Positions 43,380 through 53,024 of a DNA stretch of 64,000 nt are shown in pieces. Position 1 is the first letter of the stretch. Every line of letters begins with the position of its first letter. The notes beneath the pieces were generated by a model that did no database searches, was not told the DNA's origin, and worked only from the letters and a program-made list of their open reading frames with translations. Source of the DNA: an uncultured Eubacteriales bacterium (GTDB lineage Bacteria > Bacillota > Clostridia > Oscillospirales > CAG-272); the NCBI GenBank assembly GCA_934447715.1, contig CAKSER010000004.1, positions 42,769-106,768 of the forward strand, given 5' to 3'. Made by a program: the position numbers and the translations under genes.

Positions 43380-44530
43380 TACAAATCCTCCTCTCCATCG
43401 TCTTTATCGTCTTTATTTCCGCCGAAAAGCGGTGTGTAGCCGTCATCCTCCCCGGCGCCGTCTTCGCCATCACCGGATGCATCGTCAGAACCGTCCGAGT
43501 CATCCAAGCCGTCCGTATCGCCCGGATGATCCGTTCCATCCGTATCAGCCGAGTCCTCTTTGTCCTCACTGTCTTCCCCATCCTCCTCATCATAATCGAT
43601 GTCGTCCGAGGTGAGCTTGATGAAGATCTCCTCAAGGCTCGGCGCGCTGTCGGTGATTCTTCTCAGCCCTGCGCCTGCCTTTACAAATGCAGCGGAAAGA
43701 TGCTCTCTTACGTCCTCGCTTCCGTCGGTTTTAACCGATATATCAAGATACCCGTCCTCAAGCGGCGAAATCTCAAAGCCGATCACGCCGTTTACCGACT
43801 CAAGAAGCCCGGACGCGGTATTTTCGTCTGCTTTTACCGTCATTAAAATCCTTGAGCTGTCGGCAAATCTCGCCTTGATATTTTCGATTGTATCGGACGC
43901 AACAAGCCTTCCGTGATTGATTATCATTACATGATCGCAGATCTCGCTGATCTCGGCAAGGATGTGCGACGAAATCATTACCGTGCGGTTTTCTCCGAGG
44001 CTCCTTATAAGATCTCTTATCTCGATAATCTGCTTCGGGTCAAGACCGACCGTCGGCTCGTCGAGAATGATCAGCTTCGGTGAGCCGAGCAGCGCCTGCG
44101 CGATTCCGACCCTCTGCTTATATCCCTTTGAAAGATGCTTTATAAGTCTCCTGCGCACATCAAAAATTCCGGTCTCGATCATTACCGTCTCAAGTTCATC
44201 GTCGATCTTCGATCTCTCGATCCCCTTGGCTCCTGCAACAAACCGCAGATACTCCTCCGGCGTCATGTCCTGATACAGCGGCGGATGCTCCGGAAGATAG
44301 CCGATAAGCTTTTTTGCCGCAATCGGCTCCTCGAAGATATCGTGACCGTCGATAAGCACCGTTCCGCTGCTGGAAGCAAGACAGCCGGCTATCATGTTCA
44401 TCGTTGTGGACTTCCCGGCTCCGTTCGGACCGAGAAAGCCGTATATCCTCCCGGACTCAACTTCAAAACTAAGATGGCTTACCGCAACCTTTGAATCATA
44501 TTTTTTGGTAAGGTCCTTTACCTCTATCAA
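43379..44530 (-). CDS. ABC exporter ATPase, GldA-like, with acidic tail
   Basis: A 383-residue ATPase. Walker A GPNGAGKST is at 34-42, signature LSKGYKQRVGIAQAL, Walker B LIILDEPTVGLDP and the switch SSHILAE. After the usual domain, the last 70 residues are almost only Asp, Glu, Gly and Ser. TTG 44530 is the start: GGAGGGG lies 6 bp upstream; the earlier TTG (44545) lies upstream of and partly inside that site. It heads a four-gene unit with the GldF-, GldG- and DUF4340-like genes. Confidence 0.92.
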   Translation of the reverse strand: MIEVKDLTKKYDSKVAVSHLSFEVESGRIYGFLGPNGAGKSTTMNMIAGCLASSSGTVLIDGHDIFEEPIAAKKLIGYLPEHPPLYQDMTPEEYLRFVAGAKGIERSKIDDELETVMIETGIFDVRRRLIKHLSKGYKQRVGIAQALLGSPKLIILDEPTVGLDPKQIIEIRDLIRSLGENRTVMISSHILAEISEICDHVMIINHGRLVASDTIENIKARFADSSRILMTVKADENTASGLLESVNGVIGFEISPLEDGYLDISVKTDGSEDVREHLSAAFVKAGAGLRRITDSAPSLEEIFIKLTSDDIDYDEEDGEDSEDKEDSADTDGTDHPGDTDGLDDSDGSDDASGDGEDGAGEDDGYTPLFGGNKDDKDDGEEDL

Positions 44531-44672
44531 CTTTTTCCCCTCCAAATCCGATAATCCGGTTTTTCCGGCTTTATCATTCTGATTTTATAATCCCGATTTC
44601 ATAACTACGATTTTATCACTGAAATGTGATACTTTTATGACGCCCATCTGAAAAGTTGCGGCTTCAAAAGCC

Positions 44673-47600
44673 TTAAAAATCAAAGAAGGTGATCTGATTT
44701 GTCTCGCTCAAGCCTTTCAGGGCTCCGTTTTCACGGAGAATGTCGACGACCGCCTTTGTCAGCTTTGCCTTTTCCCTCAGGTCCTCGATCGAGAATATCT
44801 TTTCCCTGTCTCTGACCTCCTTTATGGATTTTGCGGCGTTTTCTCCGACTCCGGCAAGAGAGGAAAACGGCATTCTTATCTTGCCGTCCTCCGGCAGAAA
44901 AGCAAACGAATCCGACTTTTCAAAGCTTACCGGCAGGAATTTGATTCCCCTTGCGATTGCCTCGTTTGCAAGAAGCAGGGTCGACACCATCGATTTGTCG
45001 TTCGGGGTCGCGTCCTTGTCTGACTCGATTTCTTCGATCTTGCGCATTATAACCGCCCGTCCTCCTCCGACAATTCCGGCATCAAAGCCTCCGGGGGCTG
45101 CGGTGAGGAACGCGGAATAGAACACAAGCGGCTCATAGACCTTAAACCAACCGAGCCGGATCGCGCTCATTACATATGCGGCGGCGTGCGCCTTCGGGAA
45201 CATGTATTTGATCTTTTTGCAGGAGTCGATATACCAGTCCGGCACATCATGCTCCTTCATTTCCGTCTCCCACTCCGGGGTCAGTCCTCTTCCCTTTCGA
45301 ACCGACTCCATTATCTTGAAGGCGTGGGCGTTTTCGACACCGTATCTTATAAGGTCGTTCATAATGTTGTCGCGGCACCCGATAACCTCGGATATCGTAC
45401 AGGTTCCGTTTCTGATAAGATCCTGGGCATTGTTCGTCCAGACGTCGGTCCCGTGCGAAAGGCCGGATATCTGAAGCAGGTCGGCAAACGAATGAGGCTT
45501 TGCCTCCTCAAGCATTCTTACTGCAAATCTCGTTCCGAACTCCGGAATTCCGTATGTTCCGAGCGAGCTCTTTATATCCTCCGGCTTTACGCCGATCGAT
45601 TTTGTCGAAAGAAACAGCTCATATACCGCCTTGTCGTTCATCGGCACGTCCATTACCGAGCGTCCGGAATATCTTTCGAGCCATTTGTACTTTGTCGGAA
45701 TATCATGTCCGAGCTCGTCCAGCTTTAAAAGCGTATCATGAAGATACTCGAAGGTGAAGTGGGTTGTTACGATATCCGATGTCGGATCGTCCGCCGGGTG
45801 CTGCACCGGACAGAAGTCGTATATTTCATATTCCTTCGGAACAACAACAATTCCGCCGGGATGCTGTCCGGTCGTCCTCTTTACACCTACGCAATGGCTT
45901 GTCAGGCGGTTTATCTCCGCGCGGTTTACGCTTATCTGCTTGTTTTCCATGTATTTTGCGACAAATCCGTATGCGGTCTTGTCGGCAAGTCCGCCGATTG
46001 TTCCGGCACGGAACACGTTTTCCGCACCGAAAAGCTCCTCGGTATATTTATGCACCCTTCCCTGAACCTCTCCCGAGAAGTTAAGGTCGATATCAGGCGA
46101 CTTGTCTCCGTAAAAGCCTAAGAAGGTTTCGAACGGAATGTCGTGTCCGTCTGCGTTCATCTTTGTGCCGCACTTAGGGCAGTTCATATCCGGCATGTCA
46201 AAGCCGGAGCCGTATTTTTCTCCGCTTTCAAAATCGCTGTATTTGCAGTTCGGACACCAGTAGTGCGGAGGAAGCGGATTTACCTCTGATATTCCCGCCA
46301 TCGACGCAACAAAGGATGAGCCGACCGAGCCTCGGCTTCCGACAAGATAGCCCTGGCTCTCGCTGAAAAATACCAGCTTCTGTGCGATCATATAAAGCAC
46401 CGCAAAGCCGTTTTTGATAATCGATGTAAGCTCCTTTGAAAGCCTGTTTTCAACAATCTCCGGTAATGGATCTCCGTACATCGACTTTGCCTTTTCATAG
46501 CAGATCCTCTGCAGATCCTCCTCGGCACCCTCCATGCTCGGGGTAAATGTACCCTTCGGGAACGGTCGGATATCGTAATCGATCATGTCGGCGATCAGAT
46601 TTGTGTTTGTAATAACGACCTCTTTTGCCTTTTCCTTTCCGAGATAGCTGAATTCCTCAAGCATTTCCTCGGTAGTGCGGAAGTATATTCCGGTGTTTTT
46701 GTCAAAATCGGCAAACTTCATTCCGGCAAGGAGCATCTTGCGGTAAACCTCGTCGGATTTTTCGACAAAATGCGCATCGCAGGTCGCAACGACCGGCTTG
46801 TGAAGCTCATCCGCAATCGAAATGATCTTCTTGTTGATCTCGATCAGCGCATCTTTATCCTGAACGCTTCCGTCGTCGATCAGATACTGATTGTTGCAGA
46901 GCGGCTGAATTTCGAGATAGTCGTAATAGTCGGCAATTTCAAGCAGCTCGGAGCGGCTCTTGTTCTGTAAAATTGCCTTGTAAAGCTCGCCCTCAGAGCA
47001 CGCGCTTCCGATTATAAGCCCGTCGCGGTGCTTGTCAAGCTCGGTTTTCGGCACTCTCGGGTGGCGCCTGTAATATTTTAAATATCCGTAGGATACCAGC
47101 TTATAAAGATTTTTTAAGCCGGTTTTGTTCTTTACGAGGATAATCATGTGATTTGTGCGCAGCTTGAGCGGATCAACCTTGTCTGCCATATTTCTTACCA
47201 TTTCGGCAGTTCCCTTGATTCCCTCCTGCATAAGCTTTGCCGTCATCATGACAAAGATTCTTGCAAGCATTTCGGCATCGTCGCAGGCGCGGTGATGGTT
47301 GAAGCTTCCGAGCTTGAAATAATCCGCAAGCGTATCAAGCTTGTGGTTTTTAAGCTCCGGATTTACATGCCTTGAAAGCGCCACCGTATCAAGATAGGTG
47401 CTTTGAAGATCTATTCCGTTAAGCTCGCAGACATGGCTGATAAAACCCATATCGAAATTCGCGTTGTGGGCAATCAGCATATCATCTCCGGCAAACGAAA
47501 GAAACGCTCTTACCGCCTCCTCTTCGGACGGCGCGTCCTTTACCATTTCATCGGTTATTCCGGTCAGCTTTGTAATCTCCTCCGGAATCGGCTCCTTAGG

Positions 47601-49133
47601 ATTGACAAAGGTATTGAAAATATCCTTTATCTCGCCGTTTACAAGCTTGACCGCACCGATTTCGGTTATGTGGTTGGACAGCGCGGAAAGACCGGTCGTC
47701 TCGATATCAAACACCGTAAAGCTTCCGTCAAAAAGCGTCTCCTTGCTTCCGTATACAACCTTTGCGGTGTCATTTGCAAAGTACGCCTCCATTCCGTAGA
47801 TTACAGGCTGACCGACCTTTTCGGAGGCAAGCATCGCCTCCTGATACCCCTGAACATTTCCGTGATCGGTTATGGCAATCGCCCTGTGTCCCCATTTTTT
47901 TGCAAGCTTGACAATCTCGGAGGGAGAAATTATCGCGTCCATCATCGACATCTGGGTGTGAAGATGAAGCTCGACCCTCTTTTCGGGCGCCTCGTCGATG
48001 CGCTCCTTTTGTGCGATCTTCCAGATGCATGTAGGAGAAAGCGTAAGCTCGTCGTCGAACTTGCTCTTCTTGAGGTTTCCGATAACGGCAACAGCCATCC
48101 CGTCCTTTACCTTCGAGCAAAGCTCGTCTGCCTGCTCCTTTTCAAGGTACGCTCTCATTTCCACCGACGAATCGTCATCGGTAAGATCGATTATAACAGA
48201 AACATGATCGCCGTTTCTTGTCTCTCTGCTCTCCGAGTGAAAGGTCTTTGCAAACACGCAGACCTTTCTCTGCGGCTCTCTCAGATTTCTTATCGGCACA
48301 GGCTCCGGGATAATCTCGTTTTCCTCTCCGAAAAGAAACTCCGCACCGTTTATATCAAATGTCGTATTGCCGACCCTGAAAATTCCGTCTCCGAGCTTTT
48401 CGGCCTCACCGTACTCGTCGGGATCTGTAAGGGCATATACTCTTTTAAAAGCCGAGGAGGTCTCGTCTGTCTTGCCTGCCTCGCTTCCTGCTCCCTGCGA
48501 GCTTCTTCCCCTGTACTGCCCCGGCTGCTGCGCTGCCTGTGCTGCCGATTCCTTCTGCCTTTCGTTATACGCGCGGATGACCTCCGGAGTAAGAGCCGAT
48601 GCAAGGCTCTTTTCCTGCTCCTTCTGATATTCGTCAAAATCAAAGACAAAATTGTCCTTCTGCCTTATCTCGACCTTTTTTGCGATTTTGAACTCCGATA
48701 AGATAATGTTCGACAGTATCTGCGGCGTCGTTGCGTCGCTTAACAGCTCAATTCCTCCGTTTGAAAACGGAATTTCGACAACAACCGTGCCGTTTTCGTC
48801 GATAAATGCCCGATAATCGTCAAAAAAGCCCTTCGAGACCGCACCGACTCTCTGCAATTCCAAAATCAGCTCCGGAAGATAGCTTTCGGAAAACAGCTCC
48901 TTCGGATATGTAGGGAAAATCCTTGCGGAATTGATATCGTAAGCCTCCTTGATCTCTCTTTCGATATCATAAAGCTTCCTTTTTTCGATTATGTCCGGAA
49001 AAGAGGCAAAAGCCTCTATCATGCGGTGCTCAGTGTCTGTTCTGATCCGTATGTCAGAGGCTCTTTCAAGTATTTCTCTGTATTCATCTCTCGGATTGTA
49101 CCGTTTAAAGTATTCAAGAAACGTTTTACTCAT
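44673..49133 (-). CDS. polC: DNA polymerase III alpha subunit, PolC type
   Basis: The 1486-residue replicase has the full PolC order: N-terminal and OB domains, a PHP domain split by the proofreading exonuclease (HLHTQMSMMDAI near 388; FDIETTGLSALSNHITEIGA near 475), a zinc-like pair CPNCKY / CPKCGTK, the palm motif SPDIDLNFSG near 1014 and C-terminal helix-hairpin-helix repeats. A low-complexity Gln/Ala/Ser stretch lies near 190-225. PolC is found in low-GC Firmicutes and supports the taxonomic reading. It is the last gene of the pyrH block. Confidence 0.98.
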   Translation of the reverse strand: MSKTFLEYFKRYNPRDEYREILERASDIRIRTDTEHRMIEAFASFPDIIEKRKLYDIEREIKEAYDINSARIFPTYPKELFSESYLPELILELQRVGAVSKGFFDDYRAFIDENGTVVVEIPFSNGGIELLSDATTPQILSNIILSEFKIAKKVEIRQKDNFVFDFDEYQKEQEKSLASALTPEVIRAYNERQKESAAQAAQQPGQYRGRSSQGAGSEAGKTDETSSAFKRVYALTDPDEYGEAEKLGDGIFRVGNTTFDINGAEFLFGEENEIIPEPVPIRNLREPQRKVCVFAKTFHSESRETRNGDHVSVIIDLTDDDSSVEMRAYLEKEQADELCSKVKDGMAVAVIGNLKKSKFDDELTLSPTCIWKIAQKERIDEAPEKRVELHLHTQMSMMDAIISPSEIVKLAKKWGHRAIAITDHGNVQGYQEAMLASEKVGQPVIYGMEAYFANDTAKVVYGSKETLFDGSFTVFDIETTGLSALSNHITEIGAVKLVNGEIKDIFNTFVNPKEPIPEEITKLTGITDEMVKDAPSEEEAVRAFLSFAGDDMLIAHNANFDMGFISHVCELNGIDLQSTYLDTVALSRHVNPELKNHKLDTLADYFKLGSFNHHRACDDAEMLARIFVMMTAKLMQEGIKGTAEMVRNMADKVDPLKLRTNHMIILVKNKTGLKNLYKLVSYGYLKYYRRHPRVPKTELDKHRDGLIIGSACSEGELYKAILQNKSRSELLEIADYYDYLEIQPLCNNQYLIDDGSVQDKDALIEINKKIISIADELHKPVVATCDAHFVEKSDEVYRKMLLAGMKFADFDKNTGIYFRTTEEMLEEFSYLGKEKAKEVVITNTNLIADMIDYDIRPFPKGTFTPSMEGAEEDLQRICYEKAKSMYGDPLPEIVENRLSKELTSIIKNGFAVLYMIAQKLVFFSESQGYLVGSRGSVGSSFVASMAGISEVNPLPPHYWCPNCKYSDFESGEKYGSGFDMPDMNCPKCGTKMNADGHDIPFETFLGFYGDKSPDIDLNFSGEVQGRVHKYTEELFGAENVFRAGTIGGLADKTAYGFVAKYMENKQISVNRAEINRLTSHCVGVKRTTGQHPGGIVVVPKEYEIYDFCPVQHPADDPTSDIVTTHFTFEYLHDTLLKLDELGHDIPTKYKWLERYSGRSVMDVPMNDKAVYELFLSTKSIGVKPEDIKSSLGTYGIPEFGTRFAVRMLEEAKPHSFADLLQISGLSHGTDVWTNNAQDLIRNGTCTISEVIGCRDNIMNDLIRYGVENAHAFKIMESVRKGRGLTPEWETEMKEHDVPDWYIDSCKKIKYMFPKAHAAAYVMSAIRLGWFKVYEPLVFYSAFLTAAPGGFDAGIVGGGRAVIMRKIEEIESDKDATPNDKSMVSTLLLANEAIARGIKFLPVSFEKSDSFAFLPEDGKIRMPFSSLAGVGENAAKSIKEVRDREKIFSIEDLREKAKLTKAVVDILRENGALKGLSETNQITFFDF

Positions 49134-49204
49134 TTTATCCGCTTTTACCTATCTTTTATCTGTCTTTGTCTTTTTTATCCATGCACAGCTGCACGGCTGC
49201 CCGT

Positions 49205-50293
49205 TCATTTCCGGTTCAGCATTCCGATTTCCTTTACAAGCGCCTCGATAATTTCGCTTTCCGGGACCTTGTAGGCTACCTCTCCTTTTTTAAACAGCAG
49301 TCCCTCGCCGTTTCCGCCCGCAATTCCGATGTCCGCCTCTCTTGCTTCTCCGGGGCCGTTTACCGCACAGCCCATTACCGCAACCGTCAGCGGAATTTCG
49401 GAGGTAAGCTCTCCGAGGTCTATCATCGCTTCCAGCCTTTTTGAAAGACCGATTATGTCGATATTCGTCCTTCCGCAGGTCGGGCAGGCAATTAAATTGA
49501 TGTTTCTGCTCTTCCCGATTCCGATTGCCGACAGAAGCGCTCTTCCCTCCTTCACCTCAACTACAGGTGCGTCGGTCAGCGTAACCCTCATCGTATCTCC
49601 GATTCCGTCGCAGAGCAGCGCCCCGATTCCGACAGAGGATTTAATCATTCCGGTATGTAATGTTCCCGCCTCGGTTACACCCAGGTGTATCGGATAGCTG
49701 CACTTTTCGGCAATTATCCTGTTGGCGCGTATCATGTTGATCGGTCTTGATGACTTTATTGCTACAATTATATTGTCAAAATCAAATTCCTCAAGGAGAG
49801 CAATATTCTCCATTGCGCTTTCCGCAAGCGCCTCCGGTGTCGGAGAGCCGTATTTTGCAAGCAGCTTTTTATGAAGCGATCCTCCGTTTACCCCGATCCG
49901 TATCGGAATTTTTTTTGCCCTGCACGCATCGACTACCGCCTTGATCTTTTCCTTTGTGCCGATATTGCCGGGGTTTATCCTGATCTTGTCGGCTCCTGCC
50001 GCAGCAGACTCGATTGCAAGCCTGTAGTCAAAATGAATATCGCAGACAATCGGCATTTTAATGTCGGATTCCTTAAGACGCGCAACCGTTTTGACACAGC
50101 TCATATCCGGAACCGCCATTCTGACAATGTCGCATCCGGCGTTTTCAAGCTCCTTCATCTGGTTGTAGGTGGCTTCAAAATCGTCGCTTTTTGTGTTTGT
50201 CATCGACTGCACGGTAATCGGAGCGTCTCCTCCGATAAATAAATTTCCGACCTTAATTTTCTTGGTTTTTCTTCTGAACCGGTTGTAATCCAT
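49205..50293 (-). CDS. ispG: 4-hydroxy-3-methylbut-2-enyl diphosphate synthase
   Basis: A 362-residue iron-sulphur enzyme of the MEP isoprenoid pathway. The TIM barrel starts PITVQSMTNTKSDDFEAT; the 4Fe-4S ligands lie in ACPTCGRTNID and MGCAVNGPGEAREADIGIAGG. It works two steps after Dxr's product line, whose gene lies nearby, and supplies precursors for UppS. Length fits the short bacterial form. Confidence 0.97.
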   Translation of the reverse strand: MDYNRFRRKTKKIKVGNLFIGGDAPITVQSMTNTKSDDFEATYNQMKELENAGCDIVRMAVPDMSCVKTVARLKESDIKMPIVCDIHFDYRLAIESAAAGADKIRINPGNIGTKEKIKAVVDACRAKKIPIRIGVNGGSLHKKLLAKYGSPTPEALAESAMENIALLEEFDFDNIIVAIKSSRPINMIRANRIIAEKCSYPIHLGVTEAGTLHTGMIKSSVGIGALLCDGIGDTMRVTLTDAPVVEVKEGRALLSAIGIGKSRNINLIACPTCGRTNIDIIGLSKRLEAMIDLGELTSEIPLTVAVMGCAVNGPGEAREADIGIAGGNGEGLLFKKGEVAYKVPESEIIEALVKEIGMLNRK

Positions 50294-50342
50294 ATAAGCA
50301 AATCTCCGACTTATCCTGTTTATTCCGTGTTTTAATTTTTTA

Positions 50343-51560
50343 CTACCGCTTTATAAGCCTTGTGATGTCCTTGAAGGTTATAAGCACAAAAACGACCATA
50401 AGCAGCGCGAATCCGATAAAGTGGATATACCCTTCGATCTCCGGCTTCGGCTTTTTCTTTGTGATTTTTTCGTATATTCCGAAAATAATAAGGAAAAAGA
50501 TTCTTCCTCCGTCAAGAGCCGGAAGCGGCAGGAGATTGAAAATTCCGAGGTTGATCGCGATTATCGCGCTCAAAAATATCAGATTGGAAGCACCGCTCTT
50601 TGCCGCGTCCCCGATAGCGCTGGTCACTCCGACAGGACCCGACAGCTGATCCACCCCGTACCTTCCGGCAACAAGATCGAAAAGCGAATCCCATATCATC
50701 TTAATCGATGCAGCCGATCTGTAAAACGAATGCTTTACAATGTTCGAAAAATTCTTATCCTCGCGGTGAACCTTGAAATCCGCAAGTCCGACCGACATTA
50801 CATCATCTGACGAGGTAGGAAATTTTACTCCGCTTATTTCGACTCTCTTTCCGTCGCGGATAACCGTAACATCGACAGGCTCCGTTCCATATCTCATTAT
50901 CGCATACGAAAGGTCATAGTAAATATGCGTGTTCATATTTCCGACCCTTATTACCGTGTCCTCTGCCTGAAGCCCGGTTTTGTTCGATGTCGCCCCGTCT
51001 GTAAATTCGCCTATTGTGTTGGAGCCGAGTCCGGAGGAGGTCAGTGTGAGTATCACCATTAAAATGATTCCGACAAGAATATTAATTACAGCGCCGGCTG
51101 CAAGGATAATAGCTCTCTGCCACGCAGGCTTGCTTGAAAGCGAATTGTCGGGAATTGTTTCTTCGGAATCTGATTTTTCGGACGATGAATTCCCGGATTC
51201 CGGATTTTCGGGCGCAGAGCCTTCCGACTGTAAGATTTCGGACGACGAAATTTCGGAATGCAGATTCTCAGAGGCTGAATTATCCGATTTTGAGCTTTCA
51301 AAACGCGATTTTTTTGACGGCGCCCTTTCGGTGTCGTTTTCCCCGTCCTCGCCTACCATAGAGACAAAGCCTCCGATCGGAAGAAGGCGGAGCGAATAGA
51401 CGATTCCTGTCTTTTTTGAGGTTTTTGAAATCAGTCTCGGTCCCATTCCGATCGAAAATTCGTTAATTCCGACCTTAAATATCCGCGCAAAGGTGTAATG
51501 CCCGAGCTCGTGAACAAATATCAAAAAACCGAAAATCAGTATTGCAATCAGTATAGTAAT
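50343..51560 (-). CDS. rseP: Site-2 membrane protease RseP-like, with pentapeptide-repeat insert and no usual start codon
   Basis: An intramembrane zinc protease. HELGH in the first helix and NLLPLPALDGGR in a later helix hold the metal ligands; a PDZ domain lies between. The first usual start codon is TTG 51524, but that would cut the first helix. Upstream in frame the sequence reads TILIAILIFGF, as in other RseP proteins, and begins with ATT at 51560, 11 bp after AAAGGA; no ATG, GTG or TTG occurs between the stop (51579) and 51524. I therefore take ATT as start (405 residues). A Ser/Glu-rich insert of eleven 5-residue units follows the first loop. Confidence 0.88.
   Translation of the reverse strand: MTILIAILIFGFLIFVHELGHYTFARIFKVGINEFSIGMGPRLISKTSKKTGIVYSLRLLPIGGFVSMVGEDGENDTERAPSKKSRFESSKSDNSASENLHSEISSSEILQSEGSAPENPESGNSSSEKSDSEETIPDNSLSSKPAWQRAIILAAGAVINILVGIILMVILTLTSSGLGSNTIGEFTDGATSNKTGLQAEDTVIRVGNMNTHIYYDLSYAIMRYGTEPVDVTVIRDGKRVEISGVKFPTSSDDVMSVGLADFKVHREDKNFSNIVKHSFYRSAASIKMIWDSLFDLVAGRYGVDQLSGPVGVTSAIGDAAKSGASNLIFLSAIIAINLGIFNLLPLPALDGGRIFFLIIFGIYEKITKKKPKPEIEGYIHFIGFALLMVVFVLITFKDITRLIKR
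51138..51302 (-). repeat. Eleven degenerate 15-bp units in rseP (pentapeptide repeats)
   Basis: The translated units are FESSK, SDNSA, SENLH, SEISS, SEILQ, SEGSA, PENPE, SGNSS, SEKSD, SEETI, PDNSL. The pattern is (S/P)(E/D/G)xxx, with no indel over 55 residues. It sits between the first and second membrane helices, on the cytoplasmic side by the family topology. Confidence 0.75.
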
Positions 51561-51712
51561 GACAGTTACCGTCCTTTCTTAGCGTGCACCCCTGCCGTCA
51601 TCTAACCTCTTCAGTCTGTTATATGTATGTTATTATCAGTGTTTTTCTCGTATTTTGCCGTTTATCCGGCTGCCTGCCACGGCATTTTTACAGTCTGTTT
51701 TTTTTAGGCGCA

Positions 51713-52873
51713 TCAAAGCGACAGCGCCGCTTCCTTAACAGCTTCCCTTGCCGCTCTGTCGGCTTTATAGATATCGGAAAGCGTCGGCTCGGCGATTCTG
51801 TCGCTTCCCTCCGCCTTTTCTGTTGCAAAAATGACAAGCCGGCTTATATCCGAAAAGCCGATTTTCCCTTCGACAAACAGCCTTACCGCCTCTTCGTCCG
51901 CACCGTTCATTGCCGCAGGAGCAACGCCTCCCTTTTTGACCGCGTCCGACGCGAGCTTTAAAAGAGGAAACGCATCTGTATCCGGTCTTTCAAACGAAAG
52001 CGTTTTCAGCTTGAAAAGATCAAGCTCGCAAACCGGGCCCTCGCACCTGTCGGGATATGTCATTGCATACTGGCAGCAAAGGCGCATATCCGGCACCGAA
52101 AGCTGCGCTATAACAGCGTTATCAGTATATTCTACCATAGAGTGAATTATACTTTCCCGGTGTACAACGACCTCGATCTGCTCGGGGGCGACATTAAAAA
52201 GCCTTACCGCCTCGATCAGCTCAAAGCCCTTGTTCATCAGCGTTGCGGAATCCACCGTTATCCTTGTTCCCATCTTCCATGTGGGATGGGCAAGCGCCAT
52301 TTCCGGCGTAATATCATTAAGCTGATCCTTTGTCATGCCGAAAAACGGTCCTCCGGATGCGGTAAGGAGAATTTTTTTGATCTTTCTTTCCCTGTTTCCC
52401 TCAAGACACTGAAAGATTGCCGAATGCTCGCTGTCGACCGGAAGAATCTGAGCTCCGGTTTTCCTTGCTTCGTTAATAATCGTATCCCCGAACGCAACAA
52501 GGCATTCCTTGTTTGCAAGAGCAAGCCGTTTGCCTGCCTTGACAGCCGAAAGCGCGGGAAACAGTCCGGCAATTCCGGATATCGAGTTCAAAACAGTATC
52601 CGCTCCGCCGAAGGCTGCAAGCTCGGCTGCGCTGTCTTCTCCTCCGATTATCTTTACATTCGTGTCGGCAACCGCTATCTTAAGCTCTTTTGCCGCATTT
52701 TCGTCTGCAACCGCGCAGTATTCCGGCTCGAATTTTCTGATCTGTCTTTCGAGTGTTTTTACATCCGAATTTGCCGAAAGACCGACCACCTTTATATTAA
52801 GACGCTCTGCAACATCAAGAGCCTGCCCTCCGACAGAGCCCGTCGAGCCCAGAACCGTTACTCTCTTTGTCAT
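51713..52873 (-). CDS. dxr: 1-deoxy-D-xylulose 5-phosphate reductoisomerase
   Basis: A 386-residue enzyme making MEP from DXP with NADPH. The nucleotide-binding GSTGSVGGQALDV opens the protein; ALANKECLVAFG, LPVDSEHSAIFQCLEG, and LTASGGPFFG hold the metal and substrate residues; HPTWKMGTRITVDSATLMNKGFE is the family hallmark. Lies between cdsA and rseP as in other Firmicutes. An unusually pyrimidine-rich stretch (52895-52985) separates it from cdsA. Confidence 0.97.
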   Translation of the reverse strand: MTKRVTVLGSTGSVGGQALDVAERLNIKVVGLSANSDVKTLERQIRKFEPEYCAVADENAAKELKIAVADTNVKIIGGEDSAAELAAFGGADTVLNSISGIAGLFPALSAVKAGKRLALANKECLVAFGDTIINEARKTGAQILPVDSEHSAIFQCLEGNRERKIKKILLTASGGPFFGMTKDQLNDITPEMALAHPTWKMGTRITVDSATLMNKGFELIEAVRLFNVAPEQIEVVVHRESIIHSMVEYTDNAVIAQLSVPDMRLCCQYAMTYPDRCEGPVCELDLFKLKTLSFERPDTDAFPLLKLASDAVKKGGVAPAAMNGADEEAVRLFVEGKIGFSDISRLVIFATEKAEGSDRIAEPTLSDIYKADRAAREAVKEAALSL

Positions 52874-53024
52874 TTTGATTTTTCCTTTTAAGCCGTGTAA
52901 ATGCTTTTGTTCTCCTTGCTTCCTTTACTCTCTTTATTCTATTTACTCTGTTTGTCTTCTTTGCTTCCTTTATTTCTTTTGCCCATTTCGCCCATCTTGA
53001 ATCCGAATACCGTGCCGTCCTGAA

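Noticed and set aside
47403..48701. A 432-codon open frame on the plus strand inside polC
   Set aside because: PolC motifs on the minus strand cover the whole stretch; the antisense translation has no recognisable domain and no ribosome site.
52895..52985. Pyrimidine-rich stretch between cdsA and dxr that looks repetitive
   Set aside because: No regular unit or copy elsewhere was found; it is simple low-complexity sequence.
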